From Deltaproteobacteria bacterium (GTDB lineage Bacteria; Myxococcota_A; Polyangia; Polyangiales; JAFGIB01): a DNA stretch of 50,529 nucleotides. Made by a program: the position numbers and the translations under genes. The stretch spans positions 1 to 50,529 of the forward strand of contig JAFGIB010000433.1 in NCBI GenBank assembly GCA_016929805.1. Direction: 5' to 3'. The notes under the pieces were generated by a model. That model did no database searches and was not told the DNA's origin. It worked only from the letters and a program-made list of their open reading frames with translations. How positions within the stretch are numbered: the stretch's first letter is position 1; each line of letters begins with the position of its first letter. Of the stretch, positions 9,501-19,053 are shown one piece after another.

Positions 9501-12500
9501 GCTCGGATCGAGCTGCAAGGCATCCCGATACATACCGATCGCTTCCATCACATCGTCCATTTCACGTTCCAGCACTTCTCCCGCTCGCTGCAATAAGGCC
9601 ACGCGCTCGCTATCCGATTCGGCGATGCTGACTTGCAGCTTCAAATTTTCGAGCAGCTCAGGCCACATCGCCTGTCGCTGATATAGTCGCACCAGCGCGT
9701 TCACCGCGTGCCGGTCTCCCGGCTGGTCCTCCAAGACGCGCTGATACGCGTCAATGGCCTGCTCCGCGTTTCGCAGATGCTCATCGGTGAGATCGCCGAG
9801 CCTCAAACCCAGGGCGGCGCGTTCCGCGGGCTCGACCGCCAGCTCGATACGTCGTTTGAGAATGTCGCTGAGCAAAGTATAGTCGGCGGTGGCGCTGTAT
9901 AGACGATCCAACGACTCCAGGGATATCGTATCGGTATCGTCTTCTTCCACCGCCCGTCGATACGCGTCAATGGCGCCTTGCTGATCGTTAAGCAACTCTT
10001 CCAATACCGATCCGAGGCGGCGAAACAACTCCCCCCGCTCCTGGGCATCGAAGGTCTGCTCGAGGCGCCGTTCAAAAACATCCACCAACCCGCGCCAGTC
10101 GCCGACCATGGTATGAAGCGCTTCCAACGAATCGTAAGGGGTCGGATCAGTCGGGTCGTGGGCCAGCAGCCGCTCATAGGACTTGATGGCCGAACGGGGA
10201 TCGCCCCGCTTTTCGTCGTGCACGCGGGCAATCGTGGTCAACATCGTGGTGATCGTACCCGGGTCGTCGGTCTTTTGCAGCGCTAGATCGTAAGTGGCCA
10301 CCAGCTCATCCCACGCGCCCATGGCCGCGGCCAGGCGGTCCAAATTCGCGCGAATTTTATCATTTACAGGCTCGATGACAAAGGCGCGCGACCAGGCGTC
10401 GAACGCGCGAATCGCATCTTGTCCGCGAATTTCGTGTAACTCCGCTATCTCGCTTAACAGCCTTACGCCGTCGCCGGGATCTTCGAGCAACTCGAGTTGC
10501 GCCTCAAAGATCGCCACCAGCTTTTTCCACTGGTCCAGATGGCGATAGATCGGCTCCAAAATCTGCGTGATGCGAAGGCGATGCTCAATATCCTGCACCA
10601 GAACCTCAAGCGCGCCGATGGTCGGTTGGTGCGCTCGATTCAGATGCGTGATCTCCTCGTACAGATCGATCGCGCCGACCTTGTCGTCCAGTCGGGTAGC
10701 CAACAACTCGGCGAGACGGTACTTGAGCTCGACCTCTTCCGCTGTCCCCAAATTTTGATCGATGCGATGGCGGAGATGGTCCGCGAGATCGCTCCAGCGC
10801 GCTAACTTTGTATACAGCTCATCCAACGATTCCGTCGCAACCGCATCCTTGGGATTTACCTCGAGTATCTCTCGGTAGCTTTCGATCGCGCCGTCCGAAT
10901 CTTTCAGCGCCGCGAGGAATACGTCAGCGCGCTTGTGCAACAACTTGATGCGCTGCTGCTCGCTCTCAGCGATATCGGCCTGCGAGCGGTAAAGCTCGAG
11001 AAGCAACTCATGGGCGCCGGTTCGTTGATAAACAGATTCAAGCGAGGTAAAGGCTTGTTGATGGGCGGGGTCGAATCTCAATACGCTGACATAAAACTTC
11101 GCCGCCTTTTCCAAGTCTTGCGTCCGCTCATCGCACAGCTTTCCGGTCTGCATAGCCAACTTCGCTATCACCTCGTCGTCGACCTCGGTTTCTTCCAGAA
11201 CTTCGCCGAAAATATCCGCCAAACGCCCCCATCGCTCCCCGACCTTTGCGAGTCGCGTCAAGGTTTCCCAGACATCTTCATTACGCGGATCTTCTCGAAA
11301 CAGCCTACCGTAGACCTCAAGCGCGTGAGCGAAGTCCTCCAACTGGTCCTCATAGATTTGCCCCAGGCGAACGAACAGCCGCTTGCGTTCTTCCGGATCG
11401 ATCTCCATCTCGATTCGGGCTTCCAAAACCGAGGTTAATTTCGACCACTCCATACGCGCGAGATACCCGGGCTCGAGAATTTCCGCCGCGATGGCTCGAT
11501 GTTCGCTCGCTTCGCTCATGAGAGACTCGAGCAACTCAATGGTGGGCTCGTGTCTCGTGTCTTCTTCGATCGCCTCGCGCAGGTGCTCGAGAGCGCGGTA
11601 CGGTTCCGCTAGATTGACGAGATAGTTTTTGCCGAGTTTATAGTGTAGCTCAACGGCGTTGCCTACCTTACGATCCAGTTGCTGTTCGACCATCGCGACG
11701 AGATCCGGCCAGCGTTGCTCTTTGGTATATAAGCGCTCGAGCGCCTCATACGCGTGCTCATCACTGACCTCTTTTACAACATCCTCTAAAGCGCTTATCG
11801 CGGAGCTAGAGTCTTCCAACCGGCGCTCGTAGATCTCCGCTTTTTGCAGCAGCAAGCGCCTGCGGGTCCCGGGATCCTCGGCCAGCTCGTGTTTTCGCGT
11901 CAAGATCTCGATCAGGGCCTCGTAGTCGCCGATCTCCGCATTAAGCGTTTCAAGCGCGTCCAGGGCTTGCTTATCCTCCGGCAGTAGCTCTAATACCCTT
12001 CCGAAGTATTCGCGGGTCAACACGACGTCATTAAACTGGGTGCGCGCGACCTCGGCGATCTTTCGGTAAACCTCGGACTGGATTTCGCCGCTGAAAATAT
12101 CGGGCGCGATATCCCGCAAGGTCTGAAGGTATTCTGTATACCGCCCGCAGGCTTCGGCTAAGCGGTGATACTCGGACAACATCCGCGGAAGGTCATCGTC
12201 CGACAATCCCACGCGTACCGCTTCCCCCGCGTAAGTAAAGGCTCGGCTTAAATCGTGTAAACCCATCTCCGCGACGTCGGCGGCGCGGCGTAACGCCAGA
12301 AGCCTATCGCTCGGCTCCTCGGTGCTCGCAAGCACATCGAGAACCATTAATAACTTGTCGTAGCGCGCTAAAACCTCGTACCTCGGACGCGCCACCCGCG
12401 CGGCGTCTATACGGTAAGCCGACTCGGCGTCGGACATGATGCTGTCTAGCGCGGCCAGCGAACCGTCATGTTCCGGCAGCTCTTGCAGCACCTCTTCGTA

Positions 12501-15500
12501 AGCCTCAATCGCCTCTTCGAGGTTACGCGTACGCGTTCTCATCAGTTCCGCGCACTTAAAGCGCAACTCGGCTCGTTCTATCGGATCTTGCGCTTGATCG
12601 TGCCTCATACGAATGATATCCAGCAAATCCTCCCATCGCTCACTCGCCTCGTACATTCGACTCAGAGCGGTAAGTGCCTCTCGAATCGGTCCAAAACGAT
12701 CGAGCACGTCGTTATACGCGACGATCGCGTTGTCGCGGTCGTCAAGCTTCTCTTCGTAGATTAGACCGACACGGCAAGCGATCGCGCATCTTTCGCTTTC
12801 CTCCTTCTCGACCGCGTCTCGACCCTGTAAAATGTCGACTAATTGCGGCCATTTTTTCGTACGCTCATAGAGCCGTTCGAGAGCGACCATCGCATCGACG
12901 TCGTCCGGATCGTTCTCCAAGCGTTTCTTATGGGCGGATATCGCCCCCTCCAGATTATCCAGGATATCTTCGTATAATCCGCCCAAGCGGACCAACAGCT
13001 CTTTGCAAACCTGCGGGTCGGTCTCAAATCTCACCCGTAAATCGATGTCAGCCGCCTGAGCCGCGTGGTCGCCTTTGGTCATATGAATCCGCTCTAAAGC
13101 GCTCGCCGCGGTCAGGACTCTATCCGGATTCTCCGGGTCTATTTCGATCAACCGCTGGTATACGCGTTCCGCCGCATCAAAGTCTCCCAAACGCTGGTCT
13201 AGCAGTTGCGCTTGCTCCAGTAGTAAATCGCTGTGTAAATCGCGGGACGCTTGCGAGGCCTCGATGGCGTTCTCCAATACTCGGACGCGTTCGCGGCGAT
13301 ACGCCTCGCGGTTCTCCGATACACGAGCCAGATCCTCTCTCGCCAAGCTGTCCGCGGGATCAGCTTCCACCGCCAAGGAATACGACTTGAACGCGGCGGC
13401 AAGATCGCGAAGTCGGTTTTCCTGTAGCTCCGCGACCCGGCGCAGCAGGCTCGCCCGCTCGCCGGAGTGCTCAATCGCCTCGAGCTGAATTCCCAATATC
13501 CTGACCAGATCGGTATAAGCTCCTTGACTCTCGTATAGCGGCTCTAAAATCGCGGCGATTCGTTGGCGCTGATCGGGCACTCCGATCAGACGTTCCAGAG
13601 CTTCCTGCGCGCGCAACAGCGTCGGCTGTTGACCGAGCACGGCCTCGTAGTTGTCAACCGCGGTAGCGGGCTTGCCCAGCTTGCTCTCGTACAATTCGCC
13701 GAGCTGTAGCATCAGCTCAATGGCGTCCTGGCCTTCCGCCTGGTCGAGCTTACGCCGCAATAAAGCGGCTAAATCCGTCCAGCGTTCAGTGCGTTGATAG
13801 AGCCCTTCGAGCGTGCGAATCGCGGGCGCGTGATTCGGCTCGAGATCGAGCACCGATTGATAGGCTTCGATCGCCTTTTCCGGCGCATCCAGTATCTCTT
13901 CGAATAAAAAGCAGACTTGAAGCAAAAGCTCCAACTTGGTCGCGCTGTCAAAAGTCTGGTCGATTCTTTCGCGGTAAAGCGTCTGTAAATCTTCCCATCT
14001 TTCCAAGCTGGTCAGCAATTTCTTAAGTGCGATAAATGAAGTGTCGTTGAGTGGATCGCTCGCCAGCACCCGCCGGTGGAACGGCTCCGCTTCCTCCGGT
14101 TGTCCGAGCACCTCCTCGTAAAGCTTCGCCGCGCGCGCCGACAGCTCGACGGCATCCACCTCTTGCAAGCTACCTGAGGCGATCAATTGAGCGCAGCAAG
14201 CGACCAGCGCTTTATGCTGTTGCGCCAGCTCCGCCGCTTCATACAACCGATTCCACAGCTCGCTGTCGGTCGGTCGATCGCGAAACGCCGCTTCCAAAGC
14301 GGCATAGGCTCCAATCTGATCCCCGAGCTTTTGTCCGCTTATTTCCGCCAACTGCAAGCGTAGCTCTTCTATTTCTTCCCTATCCTCGGATAGCTTAAGC
14401 AACCGCTGCAACACCTCGTGAAGTTTGTTAAAGCGTTCGCTTCGCCGGTATGCGCTTTCCAGCAGTCGATTGATCCGATAGGCGTATTGCGGTCTGTCTT
14501 CCGCGATTTTCTCCAGCTCGGCTATCGCTTGACCATGACCCGAGTCGCTTTCCAATACCGATTCAAAAACCCCAATAGCGTTCTCGCAGTCGTCGAGCTT
14601 CTGGGCGTATAAAATACCGAGGCGCGCATCCAGCTCTGTTTGCGCTCTCTGGTCTTGCTCCAGCGCGCGCCTGCGTTGCAAGATCTCCGCCAGCTCCTCG
14701 TAGCGTTCGGCCTCAACCGCCAATCGGTCGAGCGTAAGCAATACCTCGCGGTTATCCGGGTCGATGACCGACATCTCTCGGTATCTATCCGCGGCGGACG
14801 CCGGGTCGTTGAGCTTTTCTTCCTCGATTTGCGCGATCTCTTTTAAAAGCTGCCAACGAACCGCATCATCGTGCTCGATTCCGAGGCGATGGACCAGAAG
14901 CTCCCTTAGATCGCCGATTCGATCTTGAGAGCGAAAAACCTGGTCAAGAGTCGCGATGGCTTCGGGATCTTCCGGAGACAGCTTTATGACCGCGCGTAGC
15001 TGTTCCACCGCGAGATCGATCCGACTGAGCTCTTCTAATGCAACGGCCGCGATTCTTCTTCGCAAGGCGAAAGCCTCGTCGTCCGGCGCTTCGTTTAAGC
15101 GCGCCACGAAGGCTTCGACCAGCCTGTCAAAAGCAGACGCGCGCTCCGCCGCGAGCTCGAATTTCATACGGGTGTCCTCGTCATCCGGCGCTATCCGGTA
15201 AGCTTGCATCGCGTAATCGAACGCGGCAGCGCTGTCTCGCAACTGTTCCAGCGCCAGGTCCCGCAGTCGGCCCAACAAAACGAGCCGCTCGGCCTTGTCT
15301 CTCTTCGGAACGTTCTTGAGCAATACCTCGAGAACGCCGGATAACTTCGGCCATTTTTCTTCGCGCTCGTAGATTGGCACCAGGGCACGCGCCGCTTGGA
15401 CATTGGTCGCATCGACCGAAAGTATCCTCTCGTAACTTCGAAAGGCGCGCTGCGGCTCACCGATCTTATCTTCGTATACACGAGCGGCGCGAAAGCTTAA

Positions 15501-17741
15501 ATCGATCCTAAGCTGCGCGTCCTCGGTCTTTTCCGCGACGCTGCCAAAAACGTCGACCAGCGCTTCCCAGTCGTCGCCATCGGCATACAGCGCTTCGAGA
15601 CCATCCCAATCCTTCGCGTCTAAAAACATATCGCGCAAGGTACGACGGGCTCGGCCGTTCTTCGGATCGAGCTGTAAAACGCGCCGCCAAGTCTTGACCG
15701 AAGCCGCTTGATCGAGGGTTTGCTCGGTGTAGATCGCCCCCAACTTCTGAAGTGTCTTGATGCGTTCATCGTCGTTCTGAAGCACATCGAGGCGTTTCTC
15801 GAGAGCCTCAGCCAGGACCGGCCAATTCTTGCTTTGCTCCGCCAGCCTCTCGAGCGCGTCAATCGCGTCGATAAACCTGGGATTTTTCGCGAGAACGTCA
15901 CGCCATAAACCGACGGCCTCATCGTATCGATGGAGTCGCTCGCCGGCAATTCGCGCCATTTCGATGGTGTTATTCAAGACCGTATCCGAATCAGTTGAAC
16001 GTTCGGACTCTTTTCCTAGAAGCTCATAAAGGGCTTGCCAGGCTCGCTTTTTAACATAGATATCCTTAAGCTTGGCCAATGCCTCGCGATTGTCCGGGTC
16101 GAGTTGCAACACCGCCTCCAGCGGCTGTGTGGCCTGGTTATAGTTCGCGAACCTCTCGACCCAGAGCGACGCGACGCGCAGATAGTACTCGACCTGCGTT
16201 GCTCGCTCCCGCGCTACATCGGCTTTTTGGTTTAAGATTCGTATCAGATCATTCCAACGACCCATGGCTTCATACTTCTCGGCCAGCGCGGTTAGAGAGA
16301 TGTCGTCGTCCGGTATTAGCTTGAGTATCGCGTTATAGCTATTGATAACCATCACGTCCATCTTCAAATGATCGCGATAGATATCGACCAACTCGCGAAG
16401 CAACGCGACTTTCGCTTCGATTTGCTGCTCCGATAAGATATCGATTTCCGCTTTTATGATTTCGACCAGCGCGTTCCATTTCCCGGTTTCGCGATACAAC
16501 TCTTTAAGAATCGTCGATGCCTCGGTATTCGAGGGATCGATGCGTTGCACCAACTTCCAGGAATCGATCGATCGCTCGACCAGGGACGGGTTTGCTTGCG
16601 CCGTCCTGGCCATCTCTATAGCGAGATCAAGCCTTCGATCTTTCTCGCTGACCACGCGCTGCGCGTCGGCGAGAATATTGAGCAGCCGTCCGATGTCATC
16701 CTTTTCCCTGAGATATTCCCGGTAAAAATCGAGCACCGCCGGATGCCCCGGTTCGAGCTTCCGAAGCCGGTCAAAATAGACCTCGGCCTGATCCGAACTG
16801 GCGCGCATTCGCCAATGCACCATGCCGATCTGCAAGAGAATCCCCTGCTCGACTTCGAGCGTTTGTCTCGCTCTCAACGCGTCTTCATAGAGCCCGACCA
16901 GGTGGTCCCATTGTTCGGTTTCGGTGAAATACTCGACGAGATACCTCAACCCCTCGGAATTCGTCGGCGCGAGATCCAGCACGCGCTCGTAGCAAGCGGC
17001 CGCTCTGTTACGGCTTTCCGGCTCTTGCGCAAACACCCGCGCCGCTTGGAGGAAAAAGCCGATGCGTTGATCTTTCTCGCGAGCGTGTTCAGCCGCTTCC
17101 AGTAGAATCTGTCCGAGTCGGCCGGCGTTTCCTCGCGAACCGATGGTCTGGGTATAAAGCCGCGCGGCACGAATGTTTCCCGGATCGATCTCCAATACTT
17201 TTGCTAAGAGTTTTTCGCTCTCCTTAACTCGACCCTTTCTCTTGTATTGCCAAATCAAACAAGCGGCTCGAATCAACAGCGACGTCTTAAGAGAGACGTC
17301 GGTGGCCGACTCCGCTTCCTCGATGAAGCGCTTGGCGAATTTCTGCCAACTCTCGGTCGCCTGTTCGATCTGTTTAAGAGCGTCGTTTACTTCGTTGAGA
17401 TCCGGATTGAGTTTCGCCGCTTTCTGATACGCCTCAACGGCTTTGTCGACCTCCAACAGCTCATCGTAATAGATTCGACCGAGTTCCTGCCAGAGCGCCG
17501 CTTCCAGCCGAGGATCATCGGGAACCAACTTGAGCTCCAGCTCGATTAATTTTGCTATTGTACGGATGTCACCGTAGACGAGATGCCGCTCGCGCGCTTT
17601 CTCGAGGAGCCTGATCGGCTGTTCGCCTAATAACTCCGAATCACCCGTGCTGATGACCTGACTGATGCCATCGAACGCGTCTTGATCGTTCGGATCGTCT
17701 TGTAGCAACCCCAGATATTTTGAAAGTGTCAGCAGAGCCAT
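6537..17741 (-). CDS. Giant 3,734-residue TPR-like repeat protein
   Basis: This single uninterrupted frame covers more than a fifth of the window. The protein is almost entirely a repeat of 72 residues, each repeat being two helical hairpins of TPR type. The consensus is roughly AIxAYxxVLExDPxD, then LxxLYxxxxxWxxLxxIL, then ERxxLLxRLGELxExxLxD. Three consecutive units starting YERLLAHDPT, YRRAVEEDDT and YQRVLEDQPG are each exactly 72 residues, and the length fits about 50 units. The last 130 residues change to ordinary 34-residue TPRs (LGQALQGVGEDEKALQHF and later units). No signal peptide, membrane span or enzyme domain is visible, so it is probably a cytoplasmic scaffold forming a very long superhelix. 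AAGGA lies 6 bases before the ATG at 17741. Partners are unknown. Confidence 0.9.
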   Translation of the reverse strand: MALLTLSKYLGLLQDDPNDQDAFDGISQVISTGDSELLGEQPIRLLEKARERHLVYGDIRTIAKLIELELKLVPDDPRLEAALWQELGRIYYDELLEVDKAVEAYQKAAKLNPDLNEVNDALKQIEQATESWQKFAKRFIEEAESATDVSLKTSLLIRAACLIWQYKRKGRVKESEKLLAKVLEIDPGNIRAARLYTQTIGSRGNAGRLGQILLEAAEHAREKDQRIGFFLQAARVFAQEPESRNRAAACYERVLDLAPTNSEGLRYLVEYFTETEQWDHLVGLYEDALRARQTLEVEQGILLQIGMVHWRMRASSDQAEVYFDRLRKLEPGHPAVLDFYREYLREKDDIGRLLNILADAQRVVSEKDRRLDLAIEMARTAQANPSLVERSIDSWKLVQRIDPSNTEASTILKELYRETGKWNALVEIIKAEIDILSEQQIEAKVALLRELVDIYRDHLKMDVMVINSYNAILKLIPDDDISLTALAEKYEAMGRWNDLIRILNQKADVARERATQVEYYLRVASLWVERFANYNQATQPLEAVLQLDPDNREALAKLKDIYVKKRAWQALYELLGKESERSTDSDTVLNNTIEMARIAGERLHRYDEAVGLWRDVLAKNPRFIDAIDALERLAEQSKNWPVLAEALEKRLDVLQNDDERIKTLQKLGAIYTEQTLDQAASVKTWRRVLQLDPKNGRARRTLRDMFLDAKDWDGLEALYADGDDWEALVDVFGSVAEKTEDAQLRIDLSFRAARVYEDKIGEPQRAFRSYERILSVDATNVQAARALVPIYEREEKWPKLSGVLEVLLKNVPKRDKAERLVLLGRLRDLALEQLRDSAAAFDYAMQAYRIAPDDEDTRMKFELAAERASAFDRLVEAFVARLNEAPDDEAFALRRRIAAVALEELSRIDLAVEQLRAVIKLSPEDPEAIATLDQVFRSQDRIGDLRELLVHRLGIEHDDAVRWQLLKEIAQIEEEKLNDPASAADRYREMSVIDPDNREVLLTLDRLAVEAERYEELAEILQRRRALEQDQRAQTELDARLGILYAQKLDDCENAIGVFESVLESDSGHGQAIAELEKIAEDRPQYAYRINRLLESAYRRSERFNKLHEVLQRLLKLSEDREEIEELRLQLAEISGQKLGDQIGAYAALEAAFRDRPTDSELWNRLYEAAELAQQHKALVACCAQLIASGSLQEVDAVELSARAAKLYEEVLGQPEEAEPFHRRVLASDPLNDTSFIALKKLLTSLERWEDLQTLYRERIDQTFDSATKLELLLQVCFLFEEILDAPEKAIEAYQSVLDLEPNHAPAIRTLEGLYQRTERWTDLAALLRRKLDQAEGQDAIELMLQLGELYESKLGKPATAVDNYEAVLGQQPTLLRAQEALERLIGVPDQRQRIAAILEPLYESQGAYTDLVRILGIQLEAIEHSGERASLLRRVAELQENRLRDLAAAFKSYSLAVEADPADSLAREDLARVSENREAYRRERVRVLENAIEASQASRDLHSDLLLEQAQLLDQRLGDFDAAERVYQRLIEIDPENPDRVLTAASALERIHMTKGDHAAQAADIDLRVRFETDPQVCKELLVRLGGLYEDILDNLEGAISAHKKRLENDPDDVDAMVALERLYERTKKWPQLVDILQGRDAVEKEESERCAIACRVGLIYEEKLDDRDNAIVAYNDVLDRFGPIREALTALSRMYEASERWEDLLDIIRMRHDQAQDPIERAELRFKCAELMRTRTRNLEEAIEAYEEVLQELPEHDGSLAALDSIMSDAESAYRIDAARVARPRYEVLARYDKLLMVLDVLASTEEPSDRLLALRRAADVAEMGLHDLSRAFTYAGEAVRVGLSDDDLPRMLSEYHRLAEACGRYTEYLQTLRDIAPDIFSGEIQSEVYRKIAEVARTQFNDVVLTREYFGRVLELLPEDKQALDALETLNAEIGDYEALIEILTRKHELAEDPGTRRRLLLQKAEIYERRLEDSSSAISALEDVVKEVSDEHAYEALERLYTKEQRWPDLVAMVEQQLDRKVGNAVELHYKLGKNYLVNLAEPYRALEHLREAIEEDTRHEPTIELLESLMSEASEHRAIAAEILEPGYLARMEWSKLTSVLEARIEMEIDPEERKRLFVRLGQIYEDQLEDFAHALEVYGRLFREDPRNEDVWETLTRLAKVGERWGRLADIFGEVLEETEVDDEVIAKLAMQTGKLCDERTQDLEKAAKFYVSVLRFDPAHQQAFTSLESVYQRTGAHELLLELYRSQADIAESEQQRIKLLHKRADVFLAALKDSDGAIESYREILEVNPKDAVATESLDELYTKLARWSDLADHLRHRIDQNLGTAEEVELKYRLAELLATRLDDKVGAIDLYEEITHLNRAHQPTIGALEVLVQDIEHRLRITQILEPIYRHLDQWKKLVAIFEAQLELLEDPGDGVRLLSEIAELHEIRGQDAIRAFDAWSRAFVIEPVNDKIRANLDRLAAAMGAWDELVATYDLALQKTDDPGTITTMLTTIARVHDEKRGDPRSAIKSYERLLAHDPTDPTPYDSLEALHTMVGDWRGLVDVFERRLEQTFDAQERGELFRRLGSVLEELLNDQQGAIDAYRRAVEEDDTDTISLESLDRLYSATADYTLLSDILKRRIELAVEPAERAALGLRLGDLTDEHLRNAEQAIDAYQRVLEDQPGDRHAVNALVRLYQRQAMWPELLENLKLQVSIAESDSERVALLQRAGEVLEREMDDVMEAIGMYRDALQLDPSYDPAIEALLRIVNLELYRIQVAEILDPLLRQQERWNELARVMELTVEAISDPYERRDEFKRLAEIHEQGRMRPEDAFEVLCRALAEDPADGEIIASLERLAEHINAWDKLANVFGEQASSTPSPADSCALYQRLARIAEQRLSDDTRAIEALVRKAEQDDDPNETLADLDRLYLKTEQWDSLAQILERRLNTVDIQSNRNELLVRLGELREQRFSDNRGAFAVFQEVLESEPDNTDALQGLQRLTRDDALALEVVEILENAYRPLGYLEKILELYEIKIRLADSNEEKVRMLQEAASMLESDLHDLPKALATLKRAFELDPGNESLLDELERLAEAANAYDELRGLVESAVRSAQLDKEYRQSMVLRAAAWYRDRLNDEAAAESCLRAAIQAVPESLDAHAQLVELLRRPGRESELNVALRAWALVESDEIEKREHFREAARLAEESLGDIDLAAQCLQDVLAVDDRDVDALDNLARIRSLQQRWKEVIELLSARIEGEADLRVRLDLRYRIAELHAGPLGQHEKAIEAYRELLEEEPNEKRASRALQAIFEETKRWEELRELLEQSLDRAETSTDRIAVRIQLARLAELQFDERYKAIEQLNEILAEDPRNRDALDELERLYTVDERWVELGELLSRRADAAFQATEAEEEIAVLLRLGELNQNRLRDNAAAIAAYSRILERRPEHIATLRDLIGLYEQAQDWERTASAMEQLLDQLEGEEAIESAYRIAELTSERLGDAPRSETLLLRAFEIDPASSQTRERLRAHYEKYEQHQKLIDLLQSEIQGLADAESKGALYRRMADLYSQRLGDPARAAECLEQAVKLVPDDRSVLLPLCDFYIAADRQSDAIPVLERIIESYGGRRAKEVAVYHHRLGQALQGVGEDEKALQHFDAAFKIDLTNIHILRDLGLLCLRKGDLDRAQKTFRALLLQKLGADAGIKKADVYFYLGQIAAKQGEKAKAVSMLERAVSEAGDHPQARELLATL

Positions 17742-18276
17742 CGATTTCCTTATGTGGTATACGGAAACGCCGCCGATTGCGAACGTATCCGTATCGGCTA
17801 TCGTATCTTTCCGAACCGTCTAACAGCGCAGAATTCAAAAGTGTCGAATAGGTTGTACCGTCTTTGAAACCGCGAGGCTATCTGGATTGGTTGCTGCCTT
17901 TGTCGGGACAGCGCGCTCGCCGCGCCGATGCGGGCGAAAAAAGGACGGTAAAAGACTACGGTGGACCGCGGAATCATAATAATTTCAACCTGTTCGGTGC
18001 TCGAGCCCGCATTTCTCGCCCCCAACGACCGACGGGGTCGAAAGGCAAACCAATCTCTACGTAATTCCGCCTCGTCGCGCGCGGATCCGCTTAAGGTGCG
18101 ATCAGCGCTATGAAAGGTAAAAGAGGGCGAAAGGCGCGAGAGCTCGGCCGCTTCGGGGTGGACAGATAGAAAATTGGGGCTAAGCCAAATCGTCATCATT
18201 TATAGCTACTTCGACCCATGGTAACGGTGCGAACTCATTACTGGCAAGCATAGAATTCCCGTAACCGTTCGAGGGG
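17742..18276. other. Gene-free stretch upstream of the giant TPR gene
   Basis: No gene was recognised. Short frames on both strands (for example minus 17798-18199) lack family resemblance and a good ribosome site. The promoter of the giant gene should lie near 17760-17850, but no convincing hexamer pair was found. Confidence 0.45.
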
Positions 18277-18502
18277 GTACTGCTGTTTGGTTACGACGGC
18301 GTCCAATTCATCCCGTAAAACCGGCTTTCGTCCTCGCTCCTGCATACTCGGGTCCTTCGGTCCGTGCGTACTGCCGCTGGAAACGTACAGCATAGCGGAC
18401 TCGCGTCCGCTTCGCTTTGTACGTTTCAACCGACAACCGTCAGGACCAGCAAGGTCCCCATCCTCGCCGGCCCTCCGGGCGCGCTCGGTTTTTCAGGCGA
18501 AC
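18277..18502. repeat. Dispersed repeat family A, copy 2, with an inserted hairpin
   Basis: Bases from 18277 to about 18338 match 1-62, and from about 18440 to 18502 they match about 72-132. Between the two halves lies a segment absent from copy 1. It contains a strong inverted repeat, GAAACGTAC (18380-18388) paired with GTACGTTTC (18419-18427), and inner arms GCGGAC and GTCCGC. The repeat therefore seems to have received a small hairpin element, or copy 1 lost it. The copy sits between rpiB and the giant TPR gene. The remaining bases to 18600 contain no gene. Confidence 0.7.
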
Positions 18503-18600
18503 TGGCCAACCACTTGCTTGACCCCTGAATGCTTACGAATTCCCTATATTTGATAAGGTAGGCTCTAAACCTAAATGTAAGGGTTTTTCCTACATTCTGA

Positions 18601-19053
18601 CTACCGGTTCTCTATCTTAGCTACGCGACCGATATGCCTTCCCCCCTCAAACGAAGCTTCAAGAAATGTCTTCACGATATCGCGAGCCACTCCAACTCCC
18701 ACAACGCGCGATCCCAAACAGAGCACGTTCGCGTCGTTATGCGTTCGGGCCGAGCGCGCGGTGAAGGAGTCGGTGCAAACCGCCGCTCTAACCCCCGCGT
18801 GACGGTTCGCGGCCATGCCCATCCCCAATCCGCTGCCGCACACGAGAATCGCTAGACTGAATTGCCCCTTATAGATACCGTCCGCGACCGCGTGGGCATA
18901 ATCCGGGTAGTCTGTCGCTCTCTCGTCGAAGGCTCCGAGGTCTCGATATGCTACTCCCCACTGCGACAACCAAATTTTTACTTGCTCTTTGAGAGCATAT
19001 CCAGCGTGGTCCGACGCGATCGCTAACGGCTTATTATCAATCTCTTCACTCAT
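18601..19053 (-). CDS. rpiB: Ribose-5-phosphate isomerase B
   Basis: The 150-residue protein belongs to the RpiB/LacAB family and interconverts ribose 5-phosphate and ribulose 5-phosphate in the pentose phosphate pathway. Visible motifs are ASDHAGYALK near the N-terminus, TDYPDYA, the active-site loop CGSGLGMGMAANR, GVRAA and RTHNDANVLCLG. The open frame extends to 19182, but the ATG at 19053 begins MSEEIDNKPLAIASDHAG, the normal family start. It overlaps the fabF stop by 8 bases (ATGAGTGA), pointing to translational coupling. It is the last gene of the fab operon. The rpiB-after-fabF order is also known from other delta-type bacteria. Confidence 0.93.
   Translation of the reverse strand: MSEEIDNKPLAIASDHAGYALKEQVKIWLSQWGVAYRDLGAFDERATDYPDYAHAVADGIYKGQFSLAILVCGSGLGMGMAANRHAGVRAAVCTDSFTARSARTHNDANVLCLGSRVVGVGVARDIVKTFLEASFEGGRHIGRVAKIENR

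Noticed and set aside
12674..13390. Plus-strand open frames inside the giant TPR gene, the longest 238 codons
   Set aside because: They are antisense to a continuous 3,734-codon gene with clear protein repeats, are Arg/Pro/Ser-rich and show no family features.
17798..18199. 133-codon minus-strand frame upstream of the giant TPR gene
   Set aside because: No recognisable domain, no ribosome site and odd composition; treated as non-coding.
18238..18429. 63-codon minus-strand frame within repeat copy 2 (contains RGRKPVLRDEL)
   Set aside because: Part of the frame recurs in copy 1, but the changes between copies include amino-acid replacements and the upstream half is the inserted hairpin segment, so I treat it as repeat DNA and not a gene.
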